Source: a bacterium
Lineage (GTDB): Bacteria > Zhuqueibacterota > Zhuqueibacteria > Thermofontimicrobiales > Thermofontimicrobiaceae
DNA length: 6,789 bases
NCBI GenBank assembly: GCA_011046315.1
Contig: DSAU01000187.1
Location: 1-6,789, forward strand
Reading direction: 5' to 3'
The position numbers and the translations under genes were made by a program. This document shows positions 1-5,243 of the stretch, piece after piece. Within the stretch, counting starts at the first letter, position 1; each line of letters begins with the position of its first letter. The notes under the pieces are model-generated. The model saw only the letters and a program-made list of their open reading frames with translations, was not told the DNA's origin and ran no database searches.

Positions 1-7
1 CAAGTGG

Positions 8-80
8 GGGCTCATAGCTCAGTTGGTAGAGCAGCGGACTCATAATCCGTTAGTCGTAGGTTCGAGTCCTACTGGGCCCA
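8..80 (+). tRNA. tRNA-Met (anticodon CAT); tRNA-Ile2 is an alternative
   Basis: A full 73-base cloverleaf can be folded. The acceptor stem is GGGCTCA (8-14) with TGGGCCC (73-79), containing one G-U pair. The D stem is GCTC/GAGC (17-20/29-32). The anticodon stem is GCGGA/TCCGT (34-38/46-50) around the loop CTCATAA, with anticodon CAT at 41-43. The T stem is GTAGG/CCTAC (56-60/68-72) with loop TTCGAGT, and the discriminator is A80. CCA is not encoded (A80 is followed by CG), so the end must be added by a nucleotidyltransferase. The anticodon stem lacks the three consecutive G-C pairs of initiator tRNA and base 1 pairs normally, so this is not the initiator. A CAT anticodon could also be lysidine-modified to read AUA (Ile2); sequence alone does not exclude this. 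Confidence 0.93.
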
Positions 81-162
81 CGAAAAAGGGATACATTTAG
101 ATTGTATTTTGATTTAAACAGATTAGTTTTTTTTGACTATTTTATTAAAAACACAATCTCCC

Positions 163-236
163 GGGCGATTAGCTCAGGTGGTTAGAGTGCCGGTCTCACA
201 TACCGGAGGTCACTGGTTCAAGTCCAGTATCGCCCA
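163..236 (+). tRNA. tRNA-Val (anticodon CAC)
   Basis: A 74-base cloverleaf has a perfect acceptor stem, GGGCGAT (163-169) with ATCGCCC (229-235). The D stem is GCTC/GAGT (172-175/185-188), closed by one G-U pair. The anticodon stem is CCGGT/ACCGG (190-194/202-206) with loop CTCACAT, giving anticodon CAC at 197-199, which reads GUG valine codons. The T stem is ACTGG/CCAGT (212-216/224-228) with loop TTCAAGT, and the discriminator is A236. As in the neighbouring tRNA, CCA is not encoded. The two tRNA genes are 82 bases apart and co-oriented, so they are probably processed from one transcript whose promoter lies upstream of the window. Confidence 0.95.
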
Positions 237-248
237 CCTTCCAATTCA

Positions 249-274
249 ATAAGCCTGGCACAAATCCGGCTTAT
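249..274 (+). terminator. hairpin downstream of the tRNAs, possible weak terminator or processing signal
   Basis: ATAAGCC (249-255) pairs perfectly with GGCTTAT (268-274). Two further G-C pairs (257-258 with 266-267) are possible around a bulged T256. The stem sits 12 bases after tRNA-Val but is followed by AAAAATTT rather than an immediate T tract. It may be a weak terminator or an end-processing structure, with the hairpin at 286-314 doing the real termination. Confidence 0.35.
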
Positions 275-285
275 AAAAATTTGAT

Positions 286-314
286 AGCTCTCATAGAATA
301 TATGGGAGCTTTTT
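286..314 (+). terminator. intrinsic terminator of the tRNA transcript
   Basis: AGCTCTCATA (286-295) pairs over all 10 positions with TATGGGAGCT (301-310), including one T-G wobble, around a 5-base loop GAATA. TTTT (311-314) follows directly. The position between tRNA-Val and the next ribosome binding site fits a rho-independent terminator separating the tRNAs from the oxidoreductase gene. The T tract is short, so read-through is possible. Confidence 0.75.
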
Positions 315-342
315 ACAGTGATCAGCAAAATTGTTTTAGAAT
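312..342 (+). promoter_or_regulatory. possible promoter of the disulfide oxidoreductase gene
   Basis: TTTACA (312-317) matches 5 of 6 bases of a sigma-70 -35 box and TAGAAT (337-342) matches 5 of 6 bases of a -10 box. The spacer is 19 bases, longer than ideal, and the -35 overlaps the T tract of the upstream terminator. A short leader to the ribosome binding site at 353-358 would result. The long spacer keeps this tentative. Confidence 0.35.
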
Positions 343-363
343 AAACAATAGTGGAGGTGTGTT

Positions 364-1020
364 ATGGCACATATTAAAGAAGCAGACCGGAAATATTTAA
401 GCAAAGAATTTGAAAAAATGATCAAGCCGGTCAAATTGGTTTTTTTTACCCAACAATTTGAATGTCAATATTGTCAAATGACGCATGAACTACTCGATGA
501 ATTGGTGACATTGTCGGATAAAATAACGGTTGAAATTTACGACTTTGTCAAGGACAAGGACAAAGTTGAAAAATATGGCATCGAAAGAATCCCGGCAATC
601 GTGGTTGAGGGTGAGAAAGATTATGGTATTCGGGTGTATGGAATTCCGGCGGGCTATGAATTCAGCACATTAATCGAAGACATTATTGACGTTTCTCGCG
701 GAACAACAGAACTTTCGGATCAGACCCGCGAGGCGTTGAAAAAAATATCCCGACCAGTGCACATTCAGGTATTTATCACGCTAACTTGCCCCTATTGTAC
801 GCGCGCGGTGCGGATGGCACATCAGATGGCAATTGAAAGCGACCTGATTCGCGGAGAGATGGTGGAAGCCTCAGAATTCCCACAGTTATCAAATAAGTAC
901 GGTGTTTCTGCCGTACCCAAAGTGATCATCAATGAAACAGTAGAGTTTGAAGGGGCGCTGCCGGAACGCAGCTACCTCGAAAAGGTGCTGGAAGCGGAAG
1001 GCGCCTCAATGAAATCCTGA
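364..1020 (+). CDS. two-domain protein disulfide oxidoreductase (PDO), glutaredoxin/thioredoxin-fold
   Basis: This 218-residue cytosolic protein (no signal peptide or membrane segment) has two thioredoxin folds in tandem. Each has a CXXC redox centre: C34-Q-Y-C37 in the N-terminal unit and C142-P-Y-C145 in the C-terminal unit. Each unit also has the conserved cis-proline context further on (I76-P77 and V184-P185). The two-fold layout, length and CQYC/CPYC pair match the protein disulfide oxidoreductases first described in hyperthermophilic archaea such as Pyrococcus furiosus, which oxidise, reduce or isomerise protein disulfides in the cytoplasm. The ATG at 364 is supported by GGAGGT (353-358), 5 bases upstream. 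The gene is flanked by terminators on both sides, so it is probably a single-gene unit. Both active sites look intact. The physiological direction (oxidase or reductase with a thioredoxin reductase-like partner) cannot be told from this window. Confidence 0.9.
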   Translation: MAHIKEADRKYLSKEFEKMIKPVKLVFFTQQFECQYCQMTHELLDELVTLSDKITVEIYDFVKDKDKVEKYGIERIPAIVVEGEKDYGIRVYGIPAGYEFSTLIEDIIDVSRGTTELSDQTREALKKISRPVHIQVFITLTCPYCTRAVRMAHQMAIESDLIRGEMVEASEFPQLSNKYGVSAVPKVIINETVEFEGALPERSYLEKVLEAEGASMKS

Positions 1021-1079
1021 AAACGAAGCTGAAAAAATTCAATCTCTACCGCTCCCCACATAACGATATAAGGTTAATC

Positions 1080-1120
1080 AACCTCTCGAATTGGCGATTG
1101 TCGTGGCTTCGGGAGGTTTT
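1080..1120 (+). terminator. intrinsic terminator after the disulfide oxidoreductase gene
   Basis: AACCTCTCGAA (1080-1090) pairs over 11 positions with TTCGGGAGGTT (1108-1118), with a single T-G wobble, around a 17-base loop. The T-rich sequence from 1117 (TTTTATTTTATG) follows. It lies 60 bases after the stop codon of the oxidoreductase gene. AGGTT (1071-1075) could alternatively pair with AACCT (1080-1084), the start of the 5' arm, but at only 5 base pairs this is a weak competitor. Confidence 0.85.
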
Positions 1121-1165
1121 ATTTTATGATTTTTTTTTAAAATGATCAAATTGCTGAAAAATCGC

Positions 1166-1194
1166 TTGATTATTATGTTCATTTTCATTATCTT
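1166..1194 (+). promoter_or_regulatory. candidate promoter for the rplM-frr operon
   Basis: TTGATT (1166-1171) and TATCTT (1189-1194) are separated by 17 bases and each match 4 of 6 bases of the sigma-70 boxes. An alternative pair, TTGCTG (1151-1156) and TATGTT (1174-1179), has the same spacing and similar quality. A promoter is expected here because a strong terminator lies just upstream at 1080-1120 and rplM begins at 1268. The choice between candidates is not settled by sequence. Confidence 0.3.
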
Positions 1195-1267
1195 TAGTGA
1201 TTTTAAAAATGAAAACAGCTTGATTGTAATATCGATAAAATAAAGTAAGTTAGGGAGAGAACTAAAA

Positions 1268-1699
1268 GTGAAGACATTTACACCGAAACCGACAGAAATC
1301 GACCGAAAATGGTATGTTATCGACGCCAGAAATCAAATCCTGGGTCGATTGGCTTCCCGCGTTGCTCATATCCTGCGCGGCAAACATAAGCCCATCTTTG
1401 CACCGCATGTTGACACCGGTGATCATGTGATCGTGGTTAACGCCGAAAAAATCAGGGTCACCGGGCGAAAAGCGCAGCTTAAACGCTACAAACGCTACTC
1501 CGGCTATCCGGGCGGGTTGAAGGAAAAGGTTTATGAGGATCTGATAGAAACTCATCCGGAGCGCATTTTGGAACATGCCATAAAAGGAATGCTTCCCAAA
1601 AATCGACTGGGACGGAAAATGTACAAAAAATTAAAGGTGTACGCCGGAGATCAACATCCCCACCTTGCGCAGCAACCAGAAGCATTAAAATTGAAATAA
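1268..1699 (+). CDS. rplM: 50S ribosomal protein L13 (uL13)
   Basis: The 143-residue product is the usual length for bacterial L13, an early-assembling 23S rRNA-binding protein of the large subunit. Recognisable family segments are the N-terminal KTFTPKP then RKWYVIDA, LGRLASRVAHILRGKHKP (about 27-44), HVDTGDHVIVVNAEKI (about 47-62), and the signature AIKGMLPKNRLGRKMYKKLK (about 104-123). The start is a GTG at 1268. It gives exactly the family N-terminus, and GGGAG (1253-1257) lies upstream at a rather long 10-base spacing. It is the first gene of the six-gene block and is followed after 67 bases by rpsI, its near-universal bacterial partner. GTG plus a distant ribosome binding site implies modest initiation. 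Confidence 0.98.
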   Translation: MKTFTPKPTEIDRKWYVIDARNQILGRLASRVAHILRGKHKPIFAPHVDTGDHVIVVNAEKIRVTGRKAQLKRYKRYSGYPGGLKEKVYEDLIETHPERILEHAIKGMLPKNRLGRKMYKKLKVYAGDQHPHLAQQPEALKLK

Positions 1700-1754
1700 A
1701 GGGAAATTTTTTTTAATATCAGAATGAATATATTTATTTGTGTTAACAGCAAAC

Positions 1755-1761
1755 AAGAGGA
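1755..1761 (+). promoter_or_regulatory. ribosome binding site that fixes the rpsI start
   Basis: AAGAGGA lies 5 bases before the ATG at 1767. An in-frame GTG at 1740 would add nine residues (MLTANKRNS) not typical of S9, and the ribosome binding site would then lie inside the gene. The ATG at 1767 is therefore preferred. Confidence 0.8.
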
Positions 1762-1766
1762 ACAGT

Positions 1767-2159
1767 ATGAAAATCACTGAGTATTATGCGACAGGTCGTC
1801 GTAAAGAATCAATTGCCAGAGTTCGGTTAAAGAGTGGTTCTGGGCAGATGCTGGTGAACAACAAGCCGGTGCTGGAACATTTTAAACGTGAAACCCTGAA
1901 GATGATCATTGAGCAGCCAATGGAAAAAACCGAGACCATGGAAAAATTTGATATTATCGCCACAGTGGTCGGCGGTGGTTTGACCGGGCAGGCTGGCGCG
2001 CTTCGTCTGGGGATTTCAAGAGCCCTGCTAAAATTCGATGAGGAGCTGAAGCCTATTTTACGAGCAAACGGATTTTTGACCCGTGACCCGCGGGAAAAAG
2101 AGCGCAAGAAATACGGATTGGCTGGCGCAAGAAAACGGTTTCAATTTTCAAAACGTTAA
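1767..2159 (+). CDS. rpsI: 30S ribosomal protein S9 (uS9)
   Basis: From the ATG at 1767 the product is 130 residues, the standard S9 length. It begins MKITEYYATGRRKESIARV, the conserved N-terminus. It contains the family core GGGLTGQAGALRLGISRALL (about 68-87) and LTRDPREKERKKYG (about 103-116). It ends in the basic tail RKRFQFSKR, whose last residues reach the P-site tRNA anticodon loop in the assembled 30S subunit; the terminal SKR is intact. It follows rplM by 67 bases containing a T8 run but no stem, so the two genes should be co-transcribed. A 127-base gap with unusual structure separates it from rpsB. Confidence 0.98.
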   Translation: MKITEYYATGRRKESIARVRLKSGSGQMLVNNKPVLEHFKRETLKMIIEQPMEKTETMEKFDIIATVVGGGLTGQAGALRLGISRALLKFDEELKPILRANGFLTRDPREKERKKYGLAGARKRFQFSKR

Positions 2160-2194
2160 TCAAATTTTGAACAAAACGCACATCCTTTTTTTGC

Positions 2195-2237
2195 CCTCCG
2201 GGGTGCTGGTCTGCTGTGAGCAAAATCAGTGCGGAGG
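2195..2237 (+). promoter_or_regulatory. long hairpin in the rpsB leader that sequesters a ribosome binding site
   Basis: CCTCC (2195-2199) pairs with GGAGG (2233-2237). After a 3-base bulge, GTGCTGGT (2203-2210) pairs over 8 positions with ATCAGTGC (2225-2232), including three wobble pairs. An apical stem TGCT/AGCA (2212-2215 with 2219-2222) is capped by GTG. The 3' arm GGAGG is a perfect Shine-Dalgarno sequence 5 bases before an ATG at 2243. Folding would therefore hide the start site of the small leader frame that runs into rpsB. No T tract follows, so this is not an intrinsic terminator. Autogenous control by S2 is known in other bacteria; whether S2 binds this hairpin is inference. Confidence 0.5.
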
Positions 2238-2242
2238 TTATT

Positions 2243-2290
2243 ATGAAAGGATGGAGGTTTAACCCAACAAAATCAGGAGATAAAATATGA
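2243..2290 (+). CDS. candidate 15-residue leader peptide coupled to rpsB
   Basis: A short frame encodes MKGWRFNPTKSGDKI. Its ATG at 2243 is preceded by GGAGG (2233-2237) at 5-base spacing, stronger than most ribosome binding sites in this window. Its stop TGA (2288-2290) overlaps the rpsB ATG (2287-2289) as ATGA, the classic arrangement for translational coupling by re-initiation. The peptide is basic with no recognisable motif, and I know of no homologue. It may be only a translated leader that opens the upstream hairpin and delivers ribosomes to rpsB. The rpsB site AGGAGA (2275-2280) lies inside this frame, so ribosomes reading it would cover or expose that site. Chance occurrence cannot be excluded for so short a frame. 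Confidence 0.45.
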   Translation: MKGWRFNPTKSGDKI

Positions 2291-3042
2291 AGGTGGGATT
2301 ACAAGATTTGCTGATGGCAGGTACACATTTTGGGCATCTGACACGCCGTTGGAACCCGAAAATGAAGCCTTACATCTTTATGGAAAAAAATGGCATCTAT
2401 ATCATTGATATTAAAAAGACCCTTGCGCAATTGGAGTTGGCATGCGAGGAAATTACCAAAATTGTTCGCTCAGGTGAAAGTGTTTTGTTTGTCGGCACAA
2501 AAAAACAAGCCAAGGAAATTATCAAGATCGAAGCACAACGCTGCAATCAATTTTTCGTCAATGAACGTTGGCTGGGTGGAACTTTAACCAATTTCATTAC
2601 CGTAAAGAAAAGTATCAAACGACTGAAAAATTTTGAAAAAATGGCTACCGACGGCACCTACGATAAGTTGCTCAAAAAGGAAATTCTTCAAATCGAACGA
2701 GAAAAAGAAAAACTTGAAAAGGTGTTGGGCGGTATAAAAGAAATGTCAAGATTGCCTGGCGCTGTTTTCGTAGTCGATGTAAAAAAGGAATCAATCGCGG
2801 TTGCTGAAGCCAAGCGGTTGAATATCCCGGTCATTGCGATTGTTGACACAAATTCAGACCCGGATATTATCGACATCCCCATCCCGGGCAATGATGACGC
2901 GTTTAAATCGATCAACATCATTACACACGCCATCTCCGACGCCATTATCGAAGCCAATCAATTGGCTTCGGTTGAGCAAGCTGAAGAAGCTGGTATTGAA
3001 GAAAAGAAAATTATCGAAGAACAGAATGAGGAAACCGAATAA
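2287..3042 (+). CDS. rpsB: 30S ribosomal protein S2 (uS2)
   Basis: The 251-residue product is a full-length S2, the late-assembling 30S protein at the body-head junction that helps hold S1 or mRNA near the platform. Family signatures are THFGHLTRRWNPKMKPYI (13-30), ERWLGGTLTNF (93-103), the coiled-coil insert at about 105-150, and PVIAIVDTNSDPDIIDIP (181-198) leading to PGNDDA. The last 20 residues form a Glu-rich tail, common and variable in S2. The ATG at 2287 follows AGGAGA (2275-2280) at 6-base spacing and overlaps the stop of a 15-codon leader frame, so initiation may be coupled to it. tsf follows after 30 bases, the conserved rpsB-tsf pairing. Confidence 0.98.
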   Translation: MKVGLQDLLMAGTHFGHLTRRWNPKMKPYIFMEKNGIYIIDIKKTLAQLELACEEITKIVRSGESVLFVGTKKQAKEIIKIEAQRCNQFFVNERWLGGTLTNFITVKKSIKRLKNFEKMATDGTYDKLLKKEILQIEREKEKLEKVLGGIKEMSRLPGAVFVVDVKKESIAVAEAKRLNIPVIAIVDTNSDPDIIDIPIPGNDDAFKSINIITHAISDAIIEANQLASVEQAEEAGIEEKKIIEEQNEETE

Positions 3043-3072
3043 AACCTGGCTTATGATTGAAGGGAGTTACAC

Positions 3073-3666
3073 ATGTCCATAACAGCAGACGATGTCAAGA
3101 AACTGCGCGAGATTACCGGAGCCGGAATAATGGATTGTAAAAATGCATTGACGGAGACGCAGGGAGATGTCGATAAAGCAGTTGAATATTTAAGAAAAAA
3201 GGGAATTGCAAAAGCCGAAAAAAAATCAGGGCGTGAAACAAAAGAGGGAATTATAGATGCTTACATCCATCCCGGAAGTAAACTTGGAGTGTTGTTAGAA
3301 GTTAATTGCGAAACTGATTTTGTCGCCAAAAACAATGATTTCAAAAAATTTGTTCGCGATATTGCCATGCAGATCGCGGCGGCGAATCCGTTAGTAGTCC
3401 GACGAGAGGAATTGGATCAGAAAATCATTGACCGGGAAATGGAGATTTACAAAACACAGGCTCAGAACGAAAAAAAACCGGAACAGATTGCCGAAAAAAT
3501 TGCGACCGGACGAATGGAGAAGTTCTACCAGGAAGTGGTTTTGCTGGAGCAGAGTTTTGTTAAAGATCCAAACAAAACCATCGAACAATATTTAAAGGAA
3601 ACCATCGGCGTTATCGGCGAGAACATTTCGGTTCGACGATTTGTTCGTTTTCAAATGGGTGAATAA
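3073..3666 (+). CDS. tsf: translation elongation factor Ts
   Basis: EF-Ts is the nucleotide exchange factor that releases GDP from EF-Tu. The N-terminal UBA-like domain carries signature one, LREITGAGIMDCKNAL (11-26), and WLR-like VEYLRKKG (37-44). The core domain carries signature two around EVNCETDFVA (76-85), in which D82-F83 correspond to the residues that intrude near the EF-Tu magnesium site. At 197 residues it is the short, single-core form seen in many non-proteobacterial lineages, not the roughly 280-residue E. coli form; the end FVRFQMGE is a normal C-terminus, so this is not truncation. The ATG at 3073 has AGGGAG (3061-3066) 6 bases upstream. It lies between rpsB and pyrH, 18 bases before the latter. 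Confidence 0.98.
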   Translation: MSITADDVKKLREITGAGIMDCKNALTETQGDVDKAVEYLRKKGIAKAEKKSGRETKEGIIDAYIHPGSKLGVLLEVNCETDFVAKNNDFKKFVRDIAMQIAAANPLVVRREELDQKIIDREMEIYKTQAQNEKKPEQIAEKIATGRMEKFYQEVVLLEQSFVKDPNKTIEQYLKETIGVIGENISVRRFVRFQMGE

Positions 3667-3684
3667 TCAGGAGCAGACAGACGC

Positions 3685-4413
3685 ATGCCAGAACCGATTT
3701 ATCAGCGGATATTGCTAAAGTTGAGTGGTGAAGCATTGATGGGGCAGCAGGGATTGGGTATTGATCCATCAGTAGTTAGCACAATCGCTCTTGAGCTTAA
3801 AGATGTGAAAGCCTTGGGCGTAGAAATTGGCGTGGTCATCGGCGGCGGAAATATCTTTCGCGGTCTTTCGGCAAGCGCCAGAGGAATGGAGCGGGTGTCG
3901 GCTGATTATATGGGAATGCTGGCGACGGTCATTAATGCGTTAGCGTTGGAAGATTTCCTCGAGCGCAACCACGTCAGTACCCGTGTTTTAACAGCCATCA
4001 AGATGGAACAATTGGCTGAACCATTTATTCGGAGACGAGCTATTCGCCATTTGAAAAAAGGTCGAATCGTTATTTTTGCCGGCGGCACCGGCAATCCGTA
4101 TTTTACAACCGATACCGCAGCCGCCTTGCGCGCCATTGAAATTGAAGCGGACGCGATTATTAAAGGCACCAAGGTGAACGGCGTTTATGAATCTGATCCG
4201 AAAATCAATCCCGATGCCAAAATGTTTAAACAATTGAACTACATCGACGTGGTTAAAAAACGGCTGAAGGTCATGGATTCAACCGCGGTTACCCTGTGCA
4301 TGGAAAACAACCTTCCTATTGTCGTTTTCAATTTAAAAATAAAAAACAATTTGAAAAGGTTAATCCTGGGAGAACCGATCGGAACAAAAGTATGTGAGGC
4401 TCAAAATGATTGA
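3685..4413 (+). CDS. pyrH: uridylate kinase (UMP kinase)
   Basis: This bacterial-type UMP kinase of the amino-acid kinase fold phosphorylates UMP to UDP with ATP, feeding UTP and CTP synthesis; the family acts as a hexamer. The 242-residue length is typical. Visible motifs are LLKLSGEAL (10-18, with the catalytic Lys12), the glycine loop IGGGNIFRG (52-60), the UMP-binding segment with D74 in SADYMGMLAT (72-81), GGTGNPYFTTDT (133-144) and the ATP-side KGTKVNGVYESDP. The ATG at 3685 is preceded by AGGAG (3669-3673) at 11 bases, a longish spacing. The 3' end overlaps frr by 8 bases, so the two are likely translationally coupled. Confidence 0.98.
   Translation: MPEPIYQRILLKLSGEALMGQQGLGIDPSVVSTIALELKDVKALGVEIGVVIGGGNIFRGLSASARGMERVSADYMGMLATVINALALEDFLERNHVSTRVLTAIKMEQLAEPFIRRRAIRHLKKGRIVIFAGGTGNPYFTTDTAAALRAIEIEADAIIKGTKVNGVYESDPKINPDAKMFKQLNYIDVVKKRLKVMDSTAVTLCMENNLPIVVFNLKIKNNLKRLILGEPIGTKVCEAQND
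4396..4399 (+). promoter_or_regulatory. ribosome binding site that fixes the frr start
   Basis: GAGG, inside the end of pyrH, lies 6 bases before the ATG at 4406. An in-frame GTG at 4394 would add MRLK, has no comparable site before it, and does not match the usual RRF N-terminus. The ATG at 4406 is preferred. Confidence 0.7.
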
Positions 4414-4963
4414 TCAAGTTTTTAAACAAACAGAAACTAAAATGAGCAAAGCGATTGAAAGCTTTGGTAGCGACCTGAATAAAATCAGAACCGGCAAGGC
4501 ATCGGCAACCATACTTGAAGCGGTCAAAGTAAATTACTATGGCTCAATAGTTCCCTTAAATCAAGCGGCAAGTGTTTCTGTTCCCGAAGCCCGGTTGATT
4601 ACGGTCCAGCCCTGGGATAAAAGCATGATCACTGAAATCGAAAAAACGCTGTTAAAATCGGATTTGGGATTGACGCCAGTCAGTGATGGGCATATTATTC
4701 GGCTGCCGATCCCTTCATTAACCGAAGAGCGGCGTTTGGAACTGGTCAAACAGACCAAAAAAATTGCCGAAGATATCAAAGTCTCAATTCGCAATTCGCG
4801 CCGCGATGCAAACGACAGCTTGAAAAAGGCAGAAAAGGATGGCGAGATCTCCGAGGACGATTCTCATCGCGGTCAGGACAATATTCAGGAGTTGACCGAT
4901 AATTATATTAAAAAAATCGATGAAATGCTGGCGAAAAAAGAGCAGGAGATTATGGAAATTTAG
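4406..4963 (+). CDS. frr: ribosome recycling factor (RRF)
   Basis: RRF acts with EF-G to split post-termination ribosomes. From the ATG at 4406 the product is 185 residues, exactly the family norm. The N-terminal helix contains LNKIRTGKAS (24-33), which leads into the beta-rich domain (about 30-104) with VNYYGSIVPLNQAASVSVPEARLITVQPWD split over 42-71. The long helical domain holds the conserved SIRNSRRDAND segment with R129, R132 and R133, then KKAEKDGEISEDD. R132 corresponds to an arginine needed for RRF function in E. coli. The gene overlaps the end of pyrH by 8 bases, a conserved pyrH-frr adjacency, and is the last gene of the block. No strong terminator follows; the nearest candidate is a weak hairpin at 5027-5060. 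Confidence 0.98.
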   Translation: MIDQVFKQTETKMSKAIESFGSDLNKIRTGKASATILEAVKVNYYGSIVPLNQAASVSVPEARLITVQPWDKSMITEIEKTLLKSDLGLTPVSDGHIIRLPIPSLTEERRLELVKQTKKIAEDIKVSIRNSRRDANDSLKKAEKDGEISEDDSHRGQDNIQELTDNYIKKIDEMLAKKEQEIMEI

Positions 4964-5026
4964 GGTGAAAATTTTTGAATTAGCGTCAATGTAAAATAGC
5001 TTTTGTATAATAAATCAACCTATTGC

Positions 5027-5060
5027 AGAGATTTTAATTTTGCCAGGGTTAATAATCTCT
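5027..5060 (+). terminator. weak hairpin after frr, possible operon terminator
   Basis: AGAGATT (5027-5033) pairs perfectly with AATCTCT (5054-5060). TTAA (5034-5037) can extend the stem with TTAA (5049-5052) across a bulged T5053, leaving a loop of 11 bases. The stem is AT-rich and followed only by ATTTCG, not a real T tract. It lies 64 bases after frr. Termination here would be inefficient or factor-assisted. Confidence 0.3.
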
Positions 5061-5169
5061 ATTTCGCTTACTATTTGTAGTTTTAGTTCCTATTGACGAT
5101 GCATACAACGTACAACCTGCCTACCACAATAATCTGACCTGGGTACGCAACATTAAAAATTCTTAATTC

Positions 5170-5197
5170 TCGACAATGCAGGATATGATTTTGTCGA
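5170..5197. repeat. 7-base inverted repeat upstream of the phosphatase promoter
   Basis: TCGACAA (5170-5176) and TTGTCGA (5191-5197) are perfect inverted copies separated by 14 bases, a centre-to-centre spacing of 21 bases (two helical turns). This lies about 47 bases upstream of the -35 box at 5244. The spacing suits a dimeric activator on one face of the helix. A chance match in AT-rich DNA is also possible. Confidence 0.35.
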
Positions 5198-5243
5198 TGC
5201 TATTGTTTTCTTTGTTTATCTAAACAGAATAAAAATATTATTG

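Larger units (their letters stand above)
4964..5243. other. AT-rich gene-free stretch between frr and the phosphatase
   Basis: No complete gene is visible. The stretch contains a weak hairpin (5027-5060), an inverted repeat (5170-5176/5191-5197), and two short reading-frame fragments that read like protein without a start codon. These are at 5056-5163 (its later part reads DDAYNVQPAYHNNLTWVRN) and 5172-5250 (early part DNAGYDFVDAIVFF). They may be decayed coding sequence, but neither fragment is long enough to identify. Confidence 0.5.

Noticed and set aside
133..159. TTGACT between the two tRNA genes as a promoter for tRNA-Val
   Set aside because: No acceptable -10 box lies at 16-18 bases; the tRNAs are more likely co-transcribed.
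99..159. AGATTGT/ACAATCT inverted repeat spanning the tRNA spacer
   Set aside because: The 7-base arms have a 47-base AT-rich loop; they are too weak to call a structure.
1262..1576. Minus-strand frames opposite rplM and elsewhere in the block
   Set aside because: They lie antisense to strongly conserved genes, with no ribosome binding sites or recognisable domains.
1740..1766. In-frame GTG start extending rpsI by nine residues
   Set aside because: The ribosome binding site at 1755-1761 and the standard S9 N-terminus both point to ATG 1767.
2834..3082. 82-residue + strand frame overlapping rpsB and tsf
   Set aside because: It is out-of-frame reading of rpsB with a Ser/Thr/Leu-rich composition and no ribosome binding site.
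4394..4405. In-frame GTG start extending frr by four residues
   Set aside because: ATG 4406 has GAGG at good spacing and gives the exact 185-residue family length.
5176..5223. ATG-started 15-residue hydrophobic frame MQDMILSMLLFSLFI
   Set aside because: There is no ribosome binding site and no promoter upstream; it is likely chance in AT-rich DNA.
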